Of a stretch of DNA of 64,000 nucleotides, positions 28,683 to 38,814 are shown piece after piece (the stretch's first letter is position 1; each line of letters starts with the position of its first letter). The stretch comes from Aster yellows witches'-broom phytoplasma AYWB. GTDB lineage: Bacteria > Bacillota_I > Bacilli_A > Acholeplasmatales > Acholeplasmataceae. The stretch is from positions 310,001 to 374,000 of the forward strand of contig NC_007716.1 in assembly GCF_000012225.1 (NCBI RefSeq). The letters run 5' to 3'. The notes below the pieces were generated by a model. The model made no database searches. It saw only the letters and a list, made by a program, of their open reading frames with translations, and had not been told where the DNA came from. Both the position numbers and the translations under genes were made by a program.

Positions 28683-30056
28683 TTAAATTTTATTTGAAAA
28701 AAAGTGCTTTTGTTTTTGGGGCTTGGTTTTCTTTTTGATTCTTTTTTTATAATTGGGTTTTACTTGTTTGCTTTTATTTTTTTTATTGTTATTGTTTTTT
28801 TCTTGGGCTTTTTTTTGGGTTTCATTTGGTGCTTCCAAATTGGAATCTTTGGTAAATTTGTTTTGTTTGAAATTTTTTTTTTGGTTAGTTTGGTTGTTTG
28901 TGATATTTTTATTTTTTTTATTTGGCTTATAAGCTTTGGTAGTTGTAACAATTTTTGAATTTTGATTTCTTATAAAACCACCTTTGCTTAAAGAGGATTT
29001 ATGGAAAGTAATTCCTAATTGGATTAATTTATTAATTTTTTCTTTTTCTTTAATTTCTTGGGGATCGTACAAAACAATTATTTCACCTTTTTTTCCCATT
29101 CTTGATGTTCTACCACTTCTGTGAAAAAAAAATTCAAGGTGTGAAGGTAAGTTGTAATGGATGACACAAGAAGCATCAAAATCAATTCCTCTGGCTGCAA
29201 GATCTGATGCAATTACGTACTGATATTTTAATTTATGAATAGCTTTAAGGCTTTTTTTTCTTTGTTTGACTGATAAATCAGAGTTGTAATTAAGTAATTT
29301 GAGACTGTCATTTTGTAAAGTTTGAAATACTAATTCTTGTTCTTTTTTTTCATTGACAAATATGAGTGCTAAATAAGGATTAAGGACTTTGGTTAGATGA
29401 ATTAAGGTCTGTATTTTACTTGTAGTTGTTTCTAATAAATAAAAAGTACGGTTAAGATTACTTTGATTATAAACATCAATAAAAGTAGATTTGCCAAAAT
29501 AACGATTAATAAAAGGCTTTAATTGTTCGTTAAATGTAGCTGAAAATAATAAAATTTTGGCTTTAAGATGGCTAATTAAAGGGTCTAGTGAATTTAAAAA
29601 TAATTCATCAAACATCATATCAGCTTCATCAAGGACTAAATAAGATACATATTTTAAGTTAATTTTTTTAAGTTTAAAAGCGTATTCTAATAACTTATCG
29701 GGAGTTGCAATGATTAATGGAGGTTGTTTTTTTTCAAAAGTGGTAATTGCTTTTTGTTTATCCATTCCTCTGTAAAGAATTTTGGTAAAATTAGTTTTTT
29801 CAATTTGTTTAAACATTTCCCATACTTGAAATACTAAATCATTGGTAGGTACTAAAATAATTGCTTGAGTAAATGTTTTTTGAAAATCAATTTTACTTAA
29901 TATCGGTAAAAGATAAGCATGAGTTTTGCCTGTTCCTGTAGGAGCAATTCCTACCAGATTACCTGGTTTTTCAAATTGTGAAAAGACTTCTTTTTGGATG
30001 GGAGTTAAAGTTTGGAATTGAAGCTGTAATATTTTTTTTTGAATATAGTTTTGCAA
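28683..30056 (-). CDS. DEAD-box ATP-dependent RNA helicase
   Basis: Unwinds RNA in ribosome assembly or mRNA decay. The motifs follow in order: Q motif (LTPIQKEVF), motif I APTGTGKT, motif II DEAD, motif III SAT, then RGIDFD and HRSGRTSRMGKKG of the second RecA fold. From about residue 375 an asparagine/lysine-rich tail replaces any known C-terminal domain, probably an RNA-binding extension. It is CshA/DeaD-like, but the exact subgroup cannot be settled by eye. An AAGGAGG-type site precedes the ATG. Confidence 0.93.
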   Translation of the reverse strand: MQNYIQKKILQLQFQTLTPIQKEVFSQFEKPGNLVGIAPTGTGKTHAYLLPILSKIDFQKTFTQAIILVPTNDLVFQVWEMFKQIEKTNFTKILYRGMDKQKAITTFEKKQPPLIIATPDKLLEYAFKLKKINLKYVSYLVLDEADMMFDELFLNSLDPLISHLKAKILLFSATFNEQLKPFINRYFGKSTFIDVYNQSNLNRTFYLLETTTSKIQTLIHLTKVLNPYLALIFVNEKKEQELVFQTLQNDSLKLLNYNSDLSVKQRKKSLKAIHKLKYQYVIASDLAARGIDFDASCVIHYNLPSHLEFFFHRSGRTSRMGKKGEIIVLYDPQEIKEKEKINKLIQLGITFHKSSLSKGGFIRNQNSKIVTTTKAYKPNKKNKNITNNQTNQKKNFKQNKFTKDSNLEAPNETQKKAQEKNNNNKKNKSKQVKPNYKKRIKKKTKPQKQKHFFSNKI

Positions 30057-30240
30057 GTTAAAAACCTCCTTAAATCATATATATTATATCAGTATTTTTG
30101 TAATTTAGAATTATTTTAGTAATAAAATAATTTTGTTGTAATAAATTGTTGAAAAAAACTTATTTCCAGTTAAAATATAAGTAAGTCTTTGACTTTATTA
30201 TAAATTATAATGACGTATATTAAGGAAAGAAAATAGTGTA

Positions 30241-30474
30241 ATGAAAACAAATAAAAATAATAAGAATAACATTAAAAAGAAAAAACAAAACAATAATGTT
30301 TTAAAACAAAGTAATAAATATAATAATAAAATTAAATTAATCAAAGATAATAAAAATGTTAAAACAAATAAAAAAGGTTTTAACTTTAGTTTTTCTAATT
30401 TATTAGCTTGGGTTGTTGTTGTTTGTTTGTGTATGAGTTCTGTAGCTTCTATTTTTTTATATTTTTTCAAATAA
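30241..30474 (+). CDS. small basic membrane protein of unknown function, 77 aa
   Basis: The first 47 residues are almost only lysine, asparagine and hydrophilic residues; residues about 52-76 form one hydrophobic span (LLAWVVVVCLCMSSVASIFL) at the C-terminus. Upstream there is a TTGAAA/TAAAAT promoter-like pair with 16-nt spacing near 30150-30178 and an AAGGAAAG site 12 nt before the ATG; a strong terminator follows. This complete transcription unit supports a real gene although the sequence is low-complexity. The topology resembles a tail-anchored protein or SecE, but the SecE signature is not there. Confidence 0.6.
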   Translation: MKTNKNNKNNIKKKKQNNNVLKQSNKYNNKIKLIKDNKNVKTNKKGFNFSFSNLLAWVVVVCLCMSSVASIFLYFFK

Positions 30475-30503
30475 AGAAATAATTAAAATTTAATCTAAGA
30501 TAT

Positions 30504-30536
30504 AAAAAACTATTTTCATTAAAAAATAGTTTTTAT
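30504..30536 (+). terminator. terminator after the 77-aa membrane protein
   Basis: AAAAACTATTTT pairs with AAAATAGTTTTT across a short loop, 30 nt downstream of the stop codon. Confidence 0.7.
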
Positions 30537-30930
30537 CTTTATATAAGGGTTTTTTTAGTTATTATGTTTATTATTCTTTTAGTTCTTTTTCTAATGTTTC
30601 TTTTTCTTGGGGAGATAATTGATCTTATTTTTTTTATAACGATTTTTTGCATCTTTTTTGTCTCTTTTTGATCACGTATGTTCTATTTTGATTTTTTTTA
30701 TTTCTTTTTCTAGATTGGATTTTACTCACCTTATTATTGTTATACCTTTTTTTACTTTATTTTGCTTCAAAAGGTTTTTTTTGAGTTTAGCTAAGTATCA
30801 TCAAAACAACAACTACGATAGGCTCCTTAGTGGACCTGCAGATTCCAAAATAAAACAAAACAAAGAGAAAGTGAAGATTATTCGTATTCATACAGAATTG
30901 ATAATAGCGAAGAAAATAAAGAAAAAATAA
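30537..30930. other. degenerate spacer with a minus-strand C-terminal relic
   Basis: On the minus strand 30570-30640 reads DQLSPQEKETLEKELKE then stop, preceded in another frame by RDKKDAKNRYKK. It looks like the end of a decayed charged protein of unknown type. A 90-codon plus-strand frame here has no coding character and is ignored. Confidence 0.3.
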
Positions 30931-30933
30931 AAA

Positions 30934-31032
30934 TTATGAAAGCAAGCGAAATAATACTTTATGCTGTTTAATTATTTCTTGCAAAATATTAGTTTTTCCA
31001 ACTTTTCTTCTACAATAAATTTTTGTAACTAT
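30934..31032 (-). pseudogene. remnant of a P-loop ATPase (RRxVGKT type)
   Basis: After a clean AAGGAG site, the minus strand reads IVTKIYCRRKVGKTNILQ, then EIIKQHKVLFRLLS and a stop. 'Y-RR-VGKT-L--E-I' is the Walker A region of the archaeal-type ATPase family. No ATG is present and only about 32 codons remain, so it is a relic. Confidence 0.4.
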
Positions 31033-31403
31033 AAAAATTTTCTCCTTAATGAAAATTGCAAAACATACTTATTATTATAATGTTTTTTTAAAAAAATAAC
31101 AAATAAACTTTGTTACAAATTAACTTTATTTTATTAATATATTTAACAATTCCCTATTTTCAATCTTTTTTTATCTGACAATTTTATTTAATTTTGACAA
31201 CCAAAAACCTCATTATATTAAAAGAAAAGTAAGTTTTGTGGTAAAATTATATAGTAAATTTTTTGTTTTATAAAAATATAATTATTAATTTTTTTATAAA
31301 ACAAAAAACTAAATTAACAACAAATACAAATAATAATTACAACTTAAAAACTCATTAAATAAATGATAAATTTTTGAAACAATAAATGAAATGAAGGTGC
31401 AAA
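31033..31403. other. spacer upstream of plsY
   Basis: No gene was seen. TTGACA at 31194 is followed by TATATT with only about 14 nt between, a poor promoter; the plsY ribosome site (GAAGGTG) is at the end. Confidence 0.35.
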
Positions 31404-32099
31404 ATGAAAAAATTATCGTTTTTATTTTTATTTTTATTTTTTTATATTTTGGGGTCAATTCCTACAGGATTAGTTATCGGAAAATTGACGCAACAAAAAG
31501 ATTTGCGCAACAAAGGTTCTGGCAATATTGGAGCAACTAATGCTTTTAGAGTTTTGGGGAAAAAATGGGGAATATTAGTATTTTTGTTAGATTTTTGCAA
31601 AGGATTTGTGCCACTTACAATTTTTTTGCATTTCTCAGAATTTTGGCCAACAGAACCATCCACACAAACTTTTTTACAACCTCATCTCACAATGAAAATA
31701 TCTCTTTTGGCGATATCTCCTATTTTAGGACACATGTTTTCTTTATTCAATAAATTCAAAGGCGGCAAGGCAATTGCAACTTCGGTAGGCATTATCACTT
31801 CTTTTAATCCTTTGATTGGCATTTCTGGTATCATTTTTTTTGCTATTTTTTTAAGACTTTTTGGTTATGCTTCATTATCTTCAATTATGGCAAGCACTTT
31901 AGTTAATATTTTTTTATGGCTAAATTATTTGTATTGCGACAATTTTGGAACTTTGGTACCAATTCAAAACCAGATCCAAAAACCAGAATTATTTTACTTT
32001 TCGATCAATTTTGCTACCTTAATTATTATAGCTAAACATTATTCTAATATTTTACGCCTTATTAAAGGAACAGAAAATAAATTTAATTTCAAAAAATAA
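31404..32099 (+). CDS. plsY: glycerol-3-phosphate acyltransferase PlsY
   Basis: Membrane enzyme that transfers an acyl group from acyl-phosphate to glycerol-3-phosphate, the first step of phospholipid synthesis. The conserved loops are visible: [31 protein letters not shown] and [15 protein letters not shown]. Five or so membrane spans, 231 residues. The acyl-phosphate supplier PlsX is not in the window. Followed by ligA at 115 nt. Confidence 0.95.
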   Translation: MKKLSFLFLFLFFYILGSIPTGLVIGKLTQQKDLRNKGSGNIGATNAFRVLGKKWGILVFLLDFCKGFVPLTIFLHFSEFWPTEPSTQTFLQPHLTMKISLLAISPILGHMFSLFNKFKGGKAIATSVGIITSFNPLIGISGIIFFAIFLRLFGYASLSSIMASTLVNIFLWLNYLYCDNFGTLVPIQNQIQKPELFYFSINFATLIIIAKHYSNILRLIKGTENKFNFKK

Positions 32100-32214
32100 A
32101 CAGCATCAACACAAAATATTTTGAAAAAAACAAACATCTAAATTAAAACCTAAAAAAACCAACTAAAAAACTCTCAACCAAAAACTACTTTTATTTATAA
32201 AAAGGTGCAAAGAA

Positions 32215-34230
32215 ATGCAAAATTGTGATCCAATCAAACAAAAAATTAAATCATTGGTAAAACAACTCAACAAAGCCAATTACCAATACTATAATTTAAG
32301 TGATCCCGATTTAAGCGACCAACAATACGACGCTTTAATCAAAGAGCTAATCAATTTAGAAAACCACTATCCCCAATTTAAACTTCCTTATAGCCCCACT
32401 TTAAAAATCGGTGGTTTTGTAGAAAAAAAATTTAGCACCATTAAACACAAAACTCCAATGATGTCTTTGGCAAATGTTTTTAATATTGAAGAACTCAAAG
32501 CTTTTTATGACCGCATTGTCAAAAAAATTCCTACTTTTTCTTTGTTAACTGAATTAAAAATTGACGGCGTAGCGATAAGTTTAAAATATCAAAAAGGCAT
32601 TTTAGTGCGAGCTTTAACAAGAGGAAACGGCATTTGGGGCGAAGATGTTACCAAAAACGCCCAGACTATCAAAACCATTCCTTTAAGATTAAATGAAGAC
32701 CTTGATTTAGAAGTTAGAGGAGAAATTTATTTATCCCACCCTGATTTTGAAAAACTAAACGCCCAAAGAAAACAAGAAAACAAACCCCTTTTTTCCAATC
32801 CCAGAAATGCTGCTTCAGGAACTTTAAGACAACTTAATTCGGCAGTAGTGGCTAAAAGGAATCTATCTATTTTTGTTTATGGTATTGCAGATCCTTATTT
32901 GACCAAACCCACCCAAAAAGAGACTTTGGTTTTTTTAACTGCTTTAGGATTTGCCACAAACCCCCATCATTATTTCGTCTCTAATTTTGAAAATTTGCTT
33001 AGTGTAATTGAAAAATACAAATCCATTAAGGAGCAACTTACCTACGATACTGATGGCATTGTCATTAAAATTAACGAGCTTGTCTTTCATTCTTTAATAG
33101 GTGCCACTGCCAAAGCTCCCAGATGGGCAACTGCTTACAAATTTGCAACTATCACAAGCCAAAGCATAATTCAAAACATCATTTTTCAAGTGGGACGCAC
33201 TGGTGTTATAACTCCAGTTTGTGAAATTATGCCTGTTATGGTAGATGGAAGTTTGGTCTCAAAAGTGTTTTTACACAATTATGACTACATTTGCAAAAAA
33301 GATATCAGAATAAAAGACCATGTCATAGTTCATAAAGCAGGCTCGGTTATTCCTGAAATTTTAGAAGTTATCAAAAGCAAAAGAACTGATTTGCAAAAAC
33401 CCACTTTAATGATCGAAAAATGTCCTTCTTGTAAAACAATTTTAGAAAAACAACCAGGCGGAATTGATTATTTTTGCCTCAATCCAAATTGTCGCGAGCA
33501 AAAAATCCAAAAACTCATTCATTTTGTATCTAAAAATGCTATGGATATCAATGTTTTAGGAGAACAAACCATCATTACTTTTTTTGATAAAAATCTAATT
33601 ACTAAACCTTCTGACCTTTATTTATTGAAAAACCACCAGCATATTTTACAAGAAATTTCAGGCTTTGGCGCTAAAAAAATTACTAACATTTTGGATGCAA
33701 TCGAAGCAAGCAAGCAAAAGGGATTTGAAGATGTTTTGTTTGCTTTAGGCATCAAACATATTGGTAAAAAAGTCTCTCAAGTTTTGGCAAAATATTTTCA
33801 AACTATCGAAAATCTCCAACAATCCACATCAGACACAATTACTCAAATAAGAGAAATAGGAATCAAAATTGCTCAAAGCATCCAACAATATTTTTCCAAT
33901 TCTTGTAATTTAGAAGAAGTCACCAAACTCAAAAAACTAGGAGTTTCTTTTCAAAGTACTAACTCCCAAAAACCAACTACCCAAAATATTTTTACCAACA
34001 AAAAAATTGTTTTAACAGGAACTCTACAAAAATATTCCCGCCTTCAAATCCAACAAATCTTAGAACAAATGGGAGCAATTATAACTAACAGTTTATCTTT
34101 GAAAACCAATTATTTAATAGTTGGCATCAATGCTGGTTCTAAATTAACCAAAGCCCAAAAACTCCAAATTCCTATTATCGAAGAAAAAGAATTACAACAA
34201 ATTATAGAAAATAACCAAATTAAATCATAA
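32215..34230 (+). CDS. ligA: NAD-dependent DNA ligase
   Basis: Joins nicks using NAD+. The order is complete: Ia domain ([14 protein letters not shown]), adenylation domain with the lysine motif [11 protein letters not shown] and [15 protein letters not shown] fold ([11 protein letters not shown]), four-cysteine zinc finger (CPSC ... CLNPNC), helix-hairpin-helix repeats, and a C-terminal BRCT domain ([14 protein letters not shown]...). 671 residues, normal. An AAAGGTG site precedes the ATG. Confidence 0.98.
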
Positions 34231-34299
34231 AAAAATTACCGTTATTTTTCCCAAAACTCAAACCATAAAACAAATAAAAACAAATCCAAGAAGGTTCCA

Positions 34300-35319
34300 A
34301 TGTCTTTTAACATTAAAATCAAAGAAGAAATTGCTTGTCAAAAATTCTTGCACATAGAAAATTTTTTTGAATTGACAGCTTTATTACATTTTGGCTGTGA
34401 ATTAGAAAAAAACCACCAAAAAACTTTATTGTGGTTCCAAACCAAAAGCATCAAAATTGCTAGGCGTTTTCTGATTTTAATCAAAACTTTTTATCCTGAT
34501 ACTAACTCTTTTTTGATGACTAGCAAAGAATATAATTTACCGCATTTAAAAAGCATTCATGTAGGAATTGAAAAAGACATCCCCTTAATTTTAGAAAAAC
34601 ATCATTTTTTTACTCAAAATTCAAGCGTTTTTTTACCTTTGATCAAAAGCCAAAAATCCAAAAAAGCATTTTTAAGAGGTATTTTTTTATGCATAGGTTT
34701 TGTAAACGATCCTAAAAAAACTAATTATCATTTAGAATTTTTTCACAAAGACAGCAATAAAATTGAATTAATTAAAACGTTGATGCTTCATTTTGGTCTT
34801 AATGCCAAACAAATTAATCACAAAAAAGGTTTTTTAGTTTATTTAAAAGAATCTCAAATGATTATTGATTTCTTAAGGTTAATTGGCGCTTTGGAAATGG
34901 TTTTTCAGTACGAAAAAACAATAATTCAAAAAGACTTAAACCACATTATTAAATCCTCTATTAATTTTGAAATCTCAAATGAAAAAAAAATTCTTACTTC
35001 TGCCAATTTACAATTAAAACAAATTAATTTGATTGAAAAATACTTTCAAACCCCAAACCTCAAACCCAAAAATACAAATATAAAAAATCTCAAAAGCAAA
35101 AAACAACTTCCCAACCTTGAACCCAAATTATTGCAAATCATGTTATTAAGAAAAAAAAACCACGACGCAAGTTTGCAAGAATTAACTCAAAAATATTATC
35201 ACAAACACAAGCAACAAATCACCAAATCAGGATTAAATTATTATTTTCAAAAAATCAAAAAAATAGCTTGTGAAATCGAAACTGCCCAAACTTTGGCACC
35301 ATATAAGGAAAAAAAATGA
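34300..35319 (+). CDS. whiA: WhiA-type DNA-binding regulator
   Basis: WhiA proteins combine a degenerate LAGLIDADG homing-endonuclease fold with a C-terminal helix-turn-helix and occur in nearly all Gram-positive bacteria. Visible are MSFNIKIKEEI, the LRGIFLCIGFVNDPKKTNYH block, and the C-terminal HTH with HDASLQELTQKY and ITKSGLNYYFQKIKKIA. 339 residues. The stop is TGA and overlaps the acpS start (ATGA), which shows that UGA is a stop here. An AGAAGG site precedes the ATG. Confidence 0.9.
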   Translation: MSFNIKIKEEIACQKFLHIENFFELTALLHFGCELEKNHQKTLLWFQTKSIKIARRFLILIKTFYPDTNSFLMTSKEYNLPHLKSIHVGIEKDIPLILEKHHFFTQNSSVFLPLIKSQKSKKAFLRGIFLCIGFVNDPKKTNYHLEFFHKDSNKIELIKTLMLHFGLNAKQINHKKGFLVYLKESQMIIDFLRLIGALEMVFQYEKTIIQKDLNHIIKSSINFEISNEKKILTSANLQLKQINLIEKYFQTPNLKPKNTNIKNLKSKKQLPNLEPKLLQIMLLRKKNHDASLQELTQKYYHKHKQQITKSGLNYYFQKIKKIACEIETAQTLAPYKEKK

Positions 35320-35696
35320 ATATGGAAAATATTGGCATAGATTTAGTTGAAATTAAAAAAATTAAAAAAATAGGTAAAGACATTTTAGCAGCAAGGATTT
35401 TATCCTCAGAAGAACACCAAATTTATCAAACCATACCAAATACCCAAAGCCAACTTACCTTTTTAGCAGGAAGATGGGCTTCTAAAGAAGCTCTTTTTAA
35501 AGCTTTTCAAAAACCCTCAAAAATCAATCCTACTTGCCAAAACTATTGCAACTGGTCTATTCTTAACGACAAAAACGGAGCTCCTTATGTGAAAAACAAT
35601 ACATGCGACACTTTTTCCAACCCCATTTTAATTTCCATCACTCACACTGATAATTACGCCTTAACTCTTGTTATTGTAAAAAAATTGCTACAATAG
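35316..35696 (+). CDS. acpS: holo-acyl-carrier-protein synthase
   Basis: Transfers phosphopantetheine from CoA to acyl carrier protein. NIGIDLVEIKKIKK and GRWASKEALFKAF are the AcpS metal/CoA motifs; SITHTDNYALTLVI is the C-terminal strand motif. 126 residues. The ATG overlaps the whiA stop by 4 nt; a second ATG two codons later is also possible. The coupling to whiA suggests one transcript. Confidence 0.93.
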   Translation: MNMENIGIDLVEIKKIKKIGKDILAARILSSEEHQIYQTIPNTQSQLTFLAGRWASKEALFKAFQKPSKINPTCQNYCNWSILNDKNGAPYVKNNTCDTFSNPILISITHTDNYALTLVIVKKLLQ

Positions 35697-35764
35697 CGCT
35701 CCATAATCAAATTCGTTTTTTGATTATCCCTTGATTTTATTTATTTTGTGGGGTGTTTTTTAGG

Positions 35765-35770
35765 TATAAT
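35765..35770 (+). promoter_or_regulatory. -10 box upstream of nox
   Basis: A perfect TATAAT lies 75 nt before the nox start. No convincing -35 box is at the right distance. Confidence 0.4.
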
Positions 35771-35844
35771 TAAAAAGTGTATAGTAAAAATAAACTTAAA
35801 TAAAAAAAACAAAGAAAAAATCCAAAGGAGTTAATAACAAAAAT

Positions 35845-37188
35845 ATGAAAGTTATCGTTGTTGGTTGTACTCATGCAGGAACCGCTGCAGTAAAAACAAT
35901 TAAAAAAAACAATCCCCAAGCTGATGTTGTTGTATATGAAAGAAACGATAATATCTCTTTTCTTTCTTGTGGAATTGCCTTGTATGTTGGAGGAGTTATC
36001 AAAGACAGTCTAGGGCTTTTTTATTCAAATCCTGATGAACTGGTAAGTATGGATGTTTGTACCAAACTTAAACATGAAGTATTAAAACTAGATTTTGACA
36101 AAAAAGAAGTTTTAGTTCAAAGTTTAGAAACCGGCAAACAGTTTAAAGAAAAATACGATAAATTAGTAATTGCTACTGGTTCTTGGCCTGTTATTCCTCC
36201 TATTAAAGGAATTGATTGTAAAAATGTTTTAATGTCTAAAAACTTTGATCATGCCAAAGATATTATTAATTACAGCAAAAATGTTAATAAAATCACAATA
36301 GTAGGTGCTGGCTATATCGGAATTGAATTAGCTGAATCATTCGCGGTACAAAAAAAAGAAGTAGTTTTAGTAGATGCAGAAGATAGAATTATGTTTAAAT
36401 ATTTAGACAAAGAATTTACAGATGTAGCTCAGAAAACCTTAACTGACCACGGAGTTACACTAGCATTAGGACAAAAAATAGCAGGATTCAAAACTAAAGA
36501 TGGTTTAGTGACTCACGTAAAAACTGATAAAAACACCTTTGAGACCGAAATGGTAATTATGTGTATCAGTTTTAAACCTAACACCCAATTATTTGCTCAT
36601 CATCTCGAAACATCCTTTAATGGTGCTTTAGTTGTTAACGAATATATGCAAACTTCAGACCCTGATGTTTATGCTTGTGGCGACTGTGTTAACGTTTATT
36701 ACAATCCTACCCAAGAAGTAAAATATATGCCTTTAGCAACTAATGCTATCAGAATGGGAACACTTGTAGGACTTAATATTAAAAAACCTTGCATAAAATA
36801 TTTAGGAACCCAAGGAACAAGCGGTATTAAAATTATTGATTTGAGCATTTCTTCAACAGGAATTACTGAAAATGTAGCTAAAAACTTAGGTAAAAACTAT
36901 GGCACTGTTACAATCAAAGATGCTAACAGACCTGAATTTATGCCTGATTATGATGCTGTAATGTTAAAACTTGTTTTTGATAAAGACACTCGCAAAATTT
37001 TAGGAGGACAAATTGTTTCTCGCGTTGATTTAACTGAAAAAATGAATACTTTAAGTGTTTGTATACAAAACCAAATGACAGTAGAACAACTTGCTTTTGT
37101 TGACTTTTTCTTCCAACCCCATTTCAATAAACCTTGGGGATTGCTAAATTTAGCAGGACTTAAAGCTTTAGAAGTTAAGTCTCAATAA
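35845..37188 (+). CDS. nox: NADH oxidase (water-forming, CoA-disulfide-reductase family)
   Basis: A flavoprotein that oxidises NADH with oxygen and regenerates NAD+. FAD-binding VVGCTHAGTAAV at the start, the redox-active cysteine at residue 42 (SFLSCGIALYVGG), a second nucleotide fold ITIVGAGYIGIELAE, and the VYACGDCVNV FAD motif. C42 matches the position of the sulfenic-acid cysteine of NOX enzymes. 447 residues. It stands just before sodA, so two oxygen-handling genes adjoin. An AAAGGAG site precedes the ATG. Confidence 0.93.
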   Translation: MKVIVVGCTHAGTAAVKTIKKNNPQADVVVYERNDNISFLSCGIALYVGGVIKDSLGLFYSNPDELVSMDVCTKLKHEVLKLDFDKKEVLVQSLETGKQFKEKYDKLVIATGSWPVIPPIKGIDCKNVLMSKNFDHAKDIINYSKNVNKITIVGAGYIGIELAESFAVQKKEVVLVDAEDRIMFKYLDKEFTDVAQKTLTDHGVTLALGQKIAGFKTKDGLVTHVKTDKNTFETEMVIMCISFKPNTQLFAHHLETSFNGALVVNEYMQTSDPDVYACGDCVNVYYNPTQEVKYMPLATNAIRMGTLVGLNIKKPCIKYLGTQGTSGIKIIDLSISSTGITENVAKNLGKNYGTVTIKDANRPEFMPDYDAVMLKLVFDKDTRKILGGQIVSRVDLTEKMNTLSVCIQNQMTVEQLAFVDFFFQPHFNKPWGLLNLAGLKALEVKSQ

Positions 37189-37263
37189 CTATTACTCAAA
37201 ATACCAAATGCGCGAAAAAATAAATTGGATAAAAAAACATAAAAGACAAAAAACATCGTTTGT

Positions 37264-37269
37264 TATAAT
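37264..37269 (+). promoter_or_regulatory. -10 box upstream of sodA
   Basis: TATAAT inside TGTTATAAT, about 100 nt before the sodA start; the -35 region is poor. It suggests sodA has its own transcript. Confidence 0.4.
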
Positions 37270-37368
37270 TGTAGACAGTGTTCTTATTCCGTTTTATCAC
37301 AATTCAAACCCCCATTCCAACACACTACCTCAAAAAATCTTTTCATCAACCATTAAAGGAGCAAACAA

Positions 37369-37977
37369 ATGAACTTTACTCTACCTTCTATTCTTTATCA
37401 TTATAACGCTTTAGAACCTTTTTTTGACACCCAAACTATGCAATTACACCATCTCAAACACCATCAAAAATACATTAACAACCTCAATGATGCTCTCCAA
37501 AAACACCCTCAACTAAATTTATCTTTGGAACAAATGCTAACTGATTTATCGTTAGTACCACAAGATATCAGACAAACAGTTAGAAACAATGGAGGCGGAC
37601 ATTTTAATCATTCTTTTTTTTGGACAATTTTAAAAGTAAATAATGGCAACACTCCTCAAGGATTATTAAAAGAAATGATTGTCTGTGAATTTGGTTCTTT
37701 AGAAACTTTCAAAGACAAATTTGCTAACACTGCTAAAACCATTTTTGGAAGTGGTTGGGCTTGGCTTGTATTAACCCCACAAAAAAAACTTTCAATTACT
37801 TTTACTCCTAATCAAGATGTAGTTCTAAACCAAGGAACTCCTCTTTTAGGCCTAGATGTTTGGGAGCATGCTTATTATTTAAGTTATCAAAATCGTAGAG
37901 TTGATTATATTGAAGCTTTTTTTAGTGTATTAAACTGGGAAAAAGTAAAAAATAACCTCACTCAAGCATTAAAATAA
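37369..37977 (+). CDS. sodA: superoxide dismutase, Mn/Fe type
   Basis: Converts superoxide into peroxide and oxygen. The four metal ligands are visible: His in LHHLKHHQKY, His in GGGHFNHSFFW, and Asp and His in LGLDVWEHAYYLSY. 202 residues. The N-terminus FTLPSILYHYNALEPF is typical. Whether it takes Mn or Fe cannot be told by eye. nusB follows at 6 nt. An AAAGGAGC site precedes the ATG. Confidence 0.95.
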   Translation: MNFTLPSILYHYNALEPFFDTQTMQLHHLKHHQKYINNLNDALQKHPQLNLSLEQMLTDLSLVPQDIRQTVRNNGGGHFNHSFFWTILKVNNGNTPQGLLKEMIVCEFGSLETFKDKFANTAKTIFGSGWAWLVLTPQKKLSITFTPNQDVVLNQGTPLLGLDVWEHAYYLSYQNRRVDYIEAFFSVLNWEKVKNNLTQALK

Positions 37978-37983
37978 TTTACC

Positions 37984-38400
37984 ATGAAACGTCCTCCAAA
38001 TAAAAAAGAATCGCGTTTATTACGAATTGAATTGATGAAATTATTATATCAATATGATTTTTACCAAAATAATTTGACTTTGTCACAAACAAATACCAAT
38101 CCCATTTTTACTTTTTTTCAAAAAATTATTACTAAGCTTAAATTTATTGATGAAATTATTACCAAAAGTTTATATGATTATAAAATAAATCGCCTTAACA
38201 AAGTAGACAGAGCAATCATTCGCCTAGCTACTTATGAATTGTTAGAAACAAACATTTCTCACGCCATTATAATCGATGAGGCAATAGAAATTACCAAACA
38301 ATTCTGCAATTTAAACGATGAAAAACAACATAAATTCAACAATAAATTATTAGATCAAATATATCGACAATTACAAATGTATAAAAAACTTATTACCTAA
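37984..38400 (+). CDS. nusB: transcription antitermination protein NusB
   Basis: 138 residues, all-helical NusB fold with ESRLLRIELMKLLYQYDF at the start and INRLNKVDRAIIRLATYEL and ISHAIIIDEAIEITKQF in the C-terminal half. NusB acts with NusE (S10) on rRNA transcription. It lies 6 nt after sodA and is followed by a terminator, so sodA-nusB is one unit. Confidence 0.93.
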   Translation: MKRPPNKKESRLLRIELMKLLYQYDFYQNNLTLSQTNTNPIFTFFQKIITKLKFIDEIITKSLYDYKINRLNKVDRAIIRLATYELLETNISHAIIIDEAIEITKQFCNLNDEKQHKFNNKLLDQIYRQLQMYKKLIT

Positions 38401-38438
38401 TTGAATTTAAAAACTACCCAAATAATAAATAATTTTTT

Positions 38439-38470
38439 AAAGACCTTTCTAATTGAAAGGTCTTTTTTTA
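38439..38470 (+). terminator. terminator after nusB
   Basis: AAAGACCTTTC pairs with GAAAGGTCTTT and runs into a long T tract. Confidence 0.85.
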
Positions 38471-38814
38471 TTTTTTTTTGATAGCGCATCTATAAATAAT
38501 TATGAAAAATTCACAATAATTCTATACCAAAAATTAAAAACAAAAAACTTTAAAATAACAAGTTTATTAAAAATTCCTTTTTCTTTAGAAAGCATAATGA
38601 ATGGCTAATTTTTATAATAATTTTTTTGATTTGATAACAATAGCAAAAACCAAACTTGCCAAACTAAAAAAATATAGATATCCTCCTTAAATCTTTTTAA
38701 TTACAGAAACATTCAAAAAAATTTAGCTTGAGCAGTTAAAAAAAATAAATAAAATAATTTATTTAATATTCATTTAACCCTATTATTTTATTTTTTATTA
38801 AGGAAACAAATCTT
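38471..38814. other. spacer with at most a mini-ORF
   Basis: A 29-codon plus-strand frame starts at an ATG near 38600 and reads MANFYNNFFDLITIAKTKLA before ending; it has no good ribosome site and may be a gene relic. Otherwise A/T-rich spacer. The ribosome site of the next gene (AAGGAAAC) is at the end. Confidence 0.3.

Noticed and set aside
30198-30470. 90-codon minus-strand leucine/phenylalanine-rich frame
   Set aside because: It is the antisense of the better supported 77-codon plus-strand gene, which has a ribosome site and terminator.
30241-30474. Annotation of the 77-aa membrane protein as SecE
   Set aside because: One C-terminal span and a basic front fit loosely, but the SecE signature around V-WP and the usual nusG neighbour are missing.
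30658-30930. 90-codon plus-strand frame
   Set aside because: No ribosome site, no coding character, and the minus strand shows a better relic.
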